The position numbers and the translations under genes are program-made. From Rhizobium ecuadorense (GTDB lineage Bacteria > Pseudomonadota > Alphaproteobacteria > Rhizobiales > Rhizobiaceae): DNA of 64,000 nucleotides. Shown here piece by piece: positions 60,888 to 64,000 of this stretch. The stretch spans positions 62,001 through 126,000 of the forward strand of contig NZ_LFIO01000074.1 of NCBI RefSeq assembly GCF_001187535.1, given 5' to 3'. The notes under the pieces were generated by a model. The model was not told the origin of the DNA, did no database searches, and was given only the letters and a program-made list of their open reading frames with translations. Each line of letters begins with the position of its first letter. Position 1 is the first letter of the stretch.

Positions 60888-62192
60888 ATGGAGAGTGGAT
60901 ATGTGACGACGCCCTTTGGGCGGCGGCCGATGTCGCTTGGCATGCTGGCAAGCCAGCAATTGGCCGAGACGATCGAGCCGGGGATGAAACGCAGCAAGTG
61001 GAAGCTGTTTCGGGCGATCTGCGAAGCGCGGCCGGCGCTCGGCGTGACCGATCGGGCACTGACGGTGCTCGACGCGCTGCTGACCTTCTATCCCGATGAC
61101 GAGATCTCCGAGGAAAAAGGCCTGATCGTCTTTCCGTCGAATGCGCAGCTGTCGCTCCGCGCCCGCGGCATGACGCCGGCCACACTCCGTCGGCATCTGG
61201 CCGTGCTGGTCGAGGCCGGCCTGATCCTGCGCAAGGACAGCCCGAACGGTAAGCGTTATGCCCGCCGCGACAGGGCTGGCGCCATCGGCGAAGCCTTCGG
61301 CTTCAGCATCGCGCCACTTCTCGCACGCGCGGTCGAGATCGAAAGCCTTGCGGCCCAGGCGATCGCCGACCGGGAGTTGCTGAGAGCGACGAGGGAACGC
61401 CTGACGGTCTGCCGGCGCGATATCTCCAAGCTGATCTCAACGGCGATCGATGAAGCGGTTCCGGGTGACTGGGAGCAGATGACGATGATGTTTCGTGCGA
61501 TCGTCACCAGGATTCCGCGCATGGCTGGCATCGAAGAACTGGCATCGCTGCTCGACGAAATGGGGCTGCTGCGGGACGAAGCCATCAACTTGCTGGAAAG
61601 GCACATTAAAAGACAAAAAATAGACGCCAATGAGTCTCAAAATGAGCGTCACAAACAGAATTCAAACCCCGACTCCACATATGAACTTGAACCAAGCTTC
61701 GAAACGAAGCAGGGCGAAAAGGCAGCGACAAACAACGAGAGCACGGCCGAACCGCCGGGTGAGCAAACGCCGAGGCCGTTCAAGCCCTCGGCTGGAATCA
61801 CCGACAAGGTCTCGGGTGCCGCCGCGCCGATGTCCGGCCCAGGCCTGAAATCCTTCCCGCTCGCCCTCGTCCTTCAAGCCTGCCCTCAAATCCTCGACTA
61901 TGGGCCGGGCGGAACCATCGGCAACTGGCGAGATCTGATGTCGGCTGCGGTCATCGTGCGCTCAATGCTCGGTATCAGCCCCTCGGCCTATGAGGAAGCC
62001 TGCGCCGGCATGGGACCGGAAAATGCCGCGACCGTCATCGCCTGCATCCTGGAAAGGGGAGGGCATATCAATTCGCCCGGCGGCTATCTCCGCGATCTCA
62101 CCCGCAGAACCGAAAGAGGCGAGTTTGCGATCGGGCCGATGCTGATGGCGCTCGTGCGGGCAAATGGGCCGGCAGCAAGGCATGCCGGTTGA
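60888..62192 (+). CDS. repC: Plasmid replication initiator RepC
   Basis: The 434-residue protein starts MESGYVTTPFGRRPMSLGML and has the RepC pattern: KWKLFRAICEARPALGVTDRALTVLDALLTFYP near residue 45, SLRARGMTPATLRRHLAVLVEAGLILRKDSPNGKRYARRD (DNA-binding winged helix), and the C-terminal LMSAAVIVRSMLGISPSAYEEACAGMG with NSPGGYLRDLTRR. RepC is the initiator and needs no other plasmid protein. AAGG lies 3 bases before the ATG. The middle third is AT-rich (near 61600-61700), consistent with an internal origin. Nothing suggests truncation. Confidence 0.96.
   Translation: MESGYVTTPFGRRPMSLGMLASQQLAETIEPGMKRSKWKLFRAICEARPALGVTDRALTVLDALLTFYPDDEISEEKGLIVFPSNAQLSLRARGMTPATLRRHLAVLVEAGLILRKDSPNGKRYARRDRAGAIGEAFGFSIAPLLARAVEIESLAAQAIADRELLRATRERLTVCRRDISKLISTAIDEAVPGDWEQMTMMFRAIVTRIPRMAGIEELASLLDEMGLLRDEAINLLERHIKRQKIDANESQNERHKQNSNPDSTYELEPSFETKQGEKAATNNESTAEPPGEQTPRPFKPSAGITDKVSGAAAPMSGPGLKSFPLALVLQACPQILDYGPGGTIGNWRDLMSAAVIVRSMLGISPSAYEEACAGMGPENAATVIACILERGGHINSPGGYLRDLTRRTERGEFAIGPMLMALVRANGPAARHAG
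61600..61700. other. AT-rich segment inside repC, candidate replication origin
   Basis: From about 61600 to 61700 the sequence is visibly richer in A and T (for example AAAAGACAAAAAATAGACG) than its flanks. It contains GACGC/GCGTC (61623-61627 and 61646-61650) flanking TGAG repeats. Studies of repABC replicons place oriV inside repC at an AT-rich stretch like this. Confidence 0.55.
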
Positions 62193-62298
62193 GGGAGTTC
62201 CGTACGCGATAATCATATTGTGTTCGGTCTGTAATCACCTCTTTACAACTAACATGTCACTCTGTTACTTCTGATCTCGATAATCGGGAGGGATATAT

Positions 62299-63183
62299 TT
62301 GACCCAGAAATTCGGGCTGTCAGTCGCTCTCGCCACGCCGTTCGACGGCAATGGCGATATAGCGATCGATGTTATGATCGCGCAGGCAAGACGATGCCTT
62401 GCTGCCGGATGCTCCAGCGTCACGCTGTTCGGTACGACGGGTGAAGGCTCCTCGATCGGAAGCCGGGAACGTGACCGTGTTTTCGAGGCCTTCCTCGATG
62501 CCGGGATCGAGGCAAAGAACATCATCGTCGGGGTGCTGGTCGACGCCGCCGAGGATGCGGCGATGCAGGCCGATCATGCTCTTTCCAAGGGTGCTCGCAA
62601 TATCCTTCTCGCCCCGCCGTCCTATTTCAAGAACGTCAGCGACGACGGTGTCTTCCATTGGTTTTCGGCGGTCTTTGCCATGTTGGGCGACAAGGCGCGC
62701 GACATTATCGTCTATAACCTTCCTTCGCTCACCATGGTTCCGCTGACCGTGTCGCTGATCGGCCGGCTGCGGACCGCCTTCCCCAACATCGTCACAGGCG
62801 TCAAGGATTCTTCCGGCGACTGGCCTTATACCGAAAGCCTGCTCAAGGCGCATAGCGATCTCATCATCCTGGTGGGTGATGAACGGCATCTCGCCAGGGG
62901 CGTGCGGCTCGGCGGCCAGGGGGCAATCTCCGGGATGGCGAATTTCGTGCCCCGCGACGTCAAGCTGATGGCCGAAGACGGCAAGGACGACCCCCGCATC
63001 GAGGGTTTCGTGGCCGAATTGCTGAAATATCCTGTCGTCCCGGCCGTGAAGGCGATGGTGGCGCACGTGATGTCGGAGGAGATCTGGCTTGCGGTTCGAC
63101 CACCGCTCGGTTCAATATCCGGCGAAGGGCAGGCGCAACTCGTTATGGCTTTCGATAAGCTTTTCCAGTCGAAAGCGGCATAG
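62299..63183 (+). CDS. Dihydrodipicolinate synthase/NAL family lyase
   Basis: The 294-residue TIM barrel has TLFGTTGEGSSIG near residue 43, the catalytic Tyr in IIVYNLPSLT near residue 138 (YNLP form), the Schiff-base Lys in TGVKDSSGDWPY near residue 165, and LVGDERHLARGVRLGGQGAIS near 195. This is the standard lyase pattern, closer to DapA/NanA than the paralogue at 37116. Starts at TTG 62299 with GGGAGG 7 bases upstream. It heads a new operon with a GntR regulator and an exported protein, so a sugar-acid aldolase role is more likely than lysine synthesis. Confidence 0.85.
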   Translation: MTQKFGLSVALATPFDGNGDIAIDVMIAQARRCLAAGCSSVTLFGTTGEGSSIGSRERDRVFEAFLDAGIEAKNIIVGVLVDAAEDAAMQADHALSKGARNILLAPPSYFKNVSDDGVFHWFSAVFAMLGDKARDIIVYNLPSLTMVPLTVSLIGRLRTAFPNIVTGVKDSSGDWPYTESLLKAHSDLIILVGDERHLARGVRLGGQGAISGMANFVPRDVKLMAEDGKDDPRIEGFVAELLKYPVVPAVKAMVAHVMSEEIWLAVRPPLGSISGEGQAQLVMAFDKLFQSKAA

Positions 63184-63207
63184 TCAAGCATGCTACGGGA
63201 AGAGGCG

Positions 63208-63867
63208 ATGGACGGAATGGACGAGCAGCCGACGCTGCGGGAGAAGGCGTATGCGAGCTTCACGCGCCATCTTCTTGCGCGTGATGTGCGCCCCGGCCAG
63301 TTCGTGTCCCAGCGCCGTCTCGTGGAGCTGACCGGACTGACGCTTGGCGCCATCCGTGAACTCATCCCCAGGCTTGAAGCCGAAGGGCTGATCAAGACCG
63401 TGCCACAGCGGGGATTGCAGATCGCTCACATCGATCTCAATCTCATCCGCGAGGCATTCCAGCTGCGCGTGTTCCTGGAAAAGGAGGCGGTGGCGCTCTT
63501 CACCCGGTCGGCGTCGGACGAGACGATTGCCGGGCTTTTGAAGCAGCATCGGGATATCGCCGACGCCATTCGCAGCGGCGATGGCTCGCATGAACTGGAA
63601 CTGCGCGCGCAGGCCGTCGACTGGGGCATGCATGACGCCTTTATCGATGCACTTGGCAATACCATCATTTCGAATGCCTACCGGGTAAACTCGATCAAGA
63701 TGCGCCTGATCAGCCAAGACCGGTTTCGCATCGAGGGTCACGTCGGGCCTGTCATGGGCGAGCACCTGAAAGTGCTCGAGGCGATCGAACGACGATCGGC
63801 GGAGGACGCCGTCAACAACCTTGTCGCACACATCAACGGTGCAAGGGACCGTGCGCTGAGGATCTAA
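63208..63867 (+). CDS. GntR-family (FCD) transcriptional regulator
   Basis: The 219-residue protein has a winged helix (VRPGQFVSQRRLVELTGLTLGAIRELIPRLEAEGLI near residues 25-60) and an FCD ligand domain with AVDWGMHDAFIDAL. The recognition helix differs from the two other GntR proteins in this window. The ATG at 63208 has GAAGAGG upstream; 63190 is possible. It lies 24 bases after the lyase gene in the same operon and presumably responds to its substrate. Confidence 0.85.
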   Translation: MDGMDEQPTLREKAYASFTRHLLARDVRPGQFVSQRRLVELTGLTLGAIRELIPRLEAEGLIKTVPQRGLQIAHIDLNLIREAFQLRVFLEKEAVALFTRSASDETIAGLLKQHRDIADAIRSGDGSHELELRAQAVDWGMHDAFIDALGNTIISNAYRVNSIKMRLISQDRFRIEGHVGPVMGEHLKVLEAIERRSAEDAVNNLVAHINGARDRALRI

Positions 63868-63922
63868 TCGGGAATAATCAGCCGGAGGTGAGGAGATCGC
63901 CGGCAAAAGGAGGAGGAATACC

Positions 63923-64000
63923 ATGCCATCATTTTTGAATCCGACGAGACGCGGCTTTCTGGCGGGGACGGCCGCTTTCGGGGCGAGCAGCATGCTCGGC
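63923..64000 (+). CDS. Tat-exported protein, cut by the right edge (probably an ABC binding protein)
   Basis: Twenty-six codons are visible, starting MPSFLNPTRRGFLAGTAAFG. TRRGFLAG is a twin-arginine signal followed by a hydrophobic stretch. AGGAGG lies 6 bases before the ATG. Its place after a lyase and a regulator suggests the periplasmic binding protein of a third importer, but only the signal is visible. Confidence 0.7.
   Translation, partial: MPSFLNPTRRGFLAGTAAFGASSMLG

Noticed and set aside
1..64000. tRNA, rRNA, CRISPR, IS or phage genes
   Set aside because: I saw no CRISPR-like spaced repeats, no transposase or integrase motifs, and no tRNA or rRNA sequence on either strand. The absence is by eye only.

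Overview
The window looks like part of a large repABC replicon (plasmid or chromid) from a fast-growing rhizobium of the Rhizobium leguminosarum/etli type. The evidence is a complete repA-repB-repC cassette with its antisense RNA (58.5-62.2 kb), a matR-matABC malonate locus of the kind described in R. leguminosarum bv. trifolii, a DUF982 gene, rhizobial-type intergenic palindromes, high GC, and many stacked ABC-transporter catabolic operons. I see no rRNA, tRNA, IS element, phage gene or CRISPR array. Identifications rest on reading motifs in the translated sequence; no database search was possible.

Layout. 0-6.3 kb: a YbhP-like phosphatase/nuclease (cut by the left edge), a YbhN-like membrane protein and a ClsB-like phospholipase D, then a DUF763 protein, a flavin-binding stress protein and a DMT exporter, with two families of palindromic repeats between them. 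Several promoters here and one at 13.3 kb match the EcfG/RpoE2 general-stress consensus (GGAAC-N16-CGTT). 6.5-7.2 kb: a Phd/PIN toxin-antitoxin pair with a palindromic operator. 7.3-12.5 kb: matR and matABC, for malonate uptake, activation to malonyl-CoA and decarboxylation to acetyl-CoA. 12.6-13.6 kb: a nucleoside deoxyribosyltransferase-like protein and a DUF982 protein.

13.6-25.2 kb: a nine-gene plus-strand operon with a ribose-type ABC importer, SorC-family regulator, aldo/keto reductase, GlpD-like dehydrogenase, DhnA-type class I aldolase, FGGY kinase and GMC oxidoreductase. The set suggests catabolism of an unidentified sugar alcohol or sugar through phosphorylation, oxidation and retro-aldol cleavage. 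25.3-31.8 kb: a cold-shock protein, an orphan membrane protein, a methyltransferase, a large LuxR/AAA regulator broken by a frameshift, and an alpha/beta hydrolase.

31.8-49.2 kb: two divergent operons around a GntR regulator. The left one carries a five-gene Dpp-type ABC importer, a DapA-family lyase, an SMP-30 lactonase and a uronate-dehydrogenase-like enzyme. The right one carries a second Dpp-type importer (Tat-exported binding protein, fused double ATPase) and two enolase-superfamily dehydratases. Together they fit oxidative hexuronate/aldarate/aldonate catabolism.

49.2-51.2 kb: two flavin-linked reductases and an ArsR regulator. 51.3-56.6 kb: a compact operon of a MASE1 sensor kinase with five PAS repeats and three response regulators. 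57-58.3 kb: an NmrA-like protein and gene debris (an orphan AbrB antitoxin with an apparent one-base deletion). 58.5-62.2 kb: repABC. 62.3-64 kb: the start of another catabolic operon (DapA-family lyase, GntR regulator, Tat-exported protein cut by the right edge).
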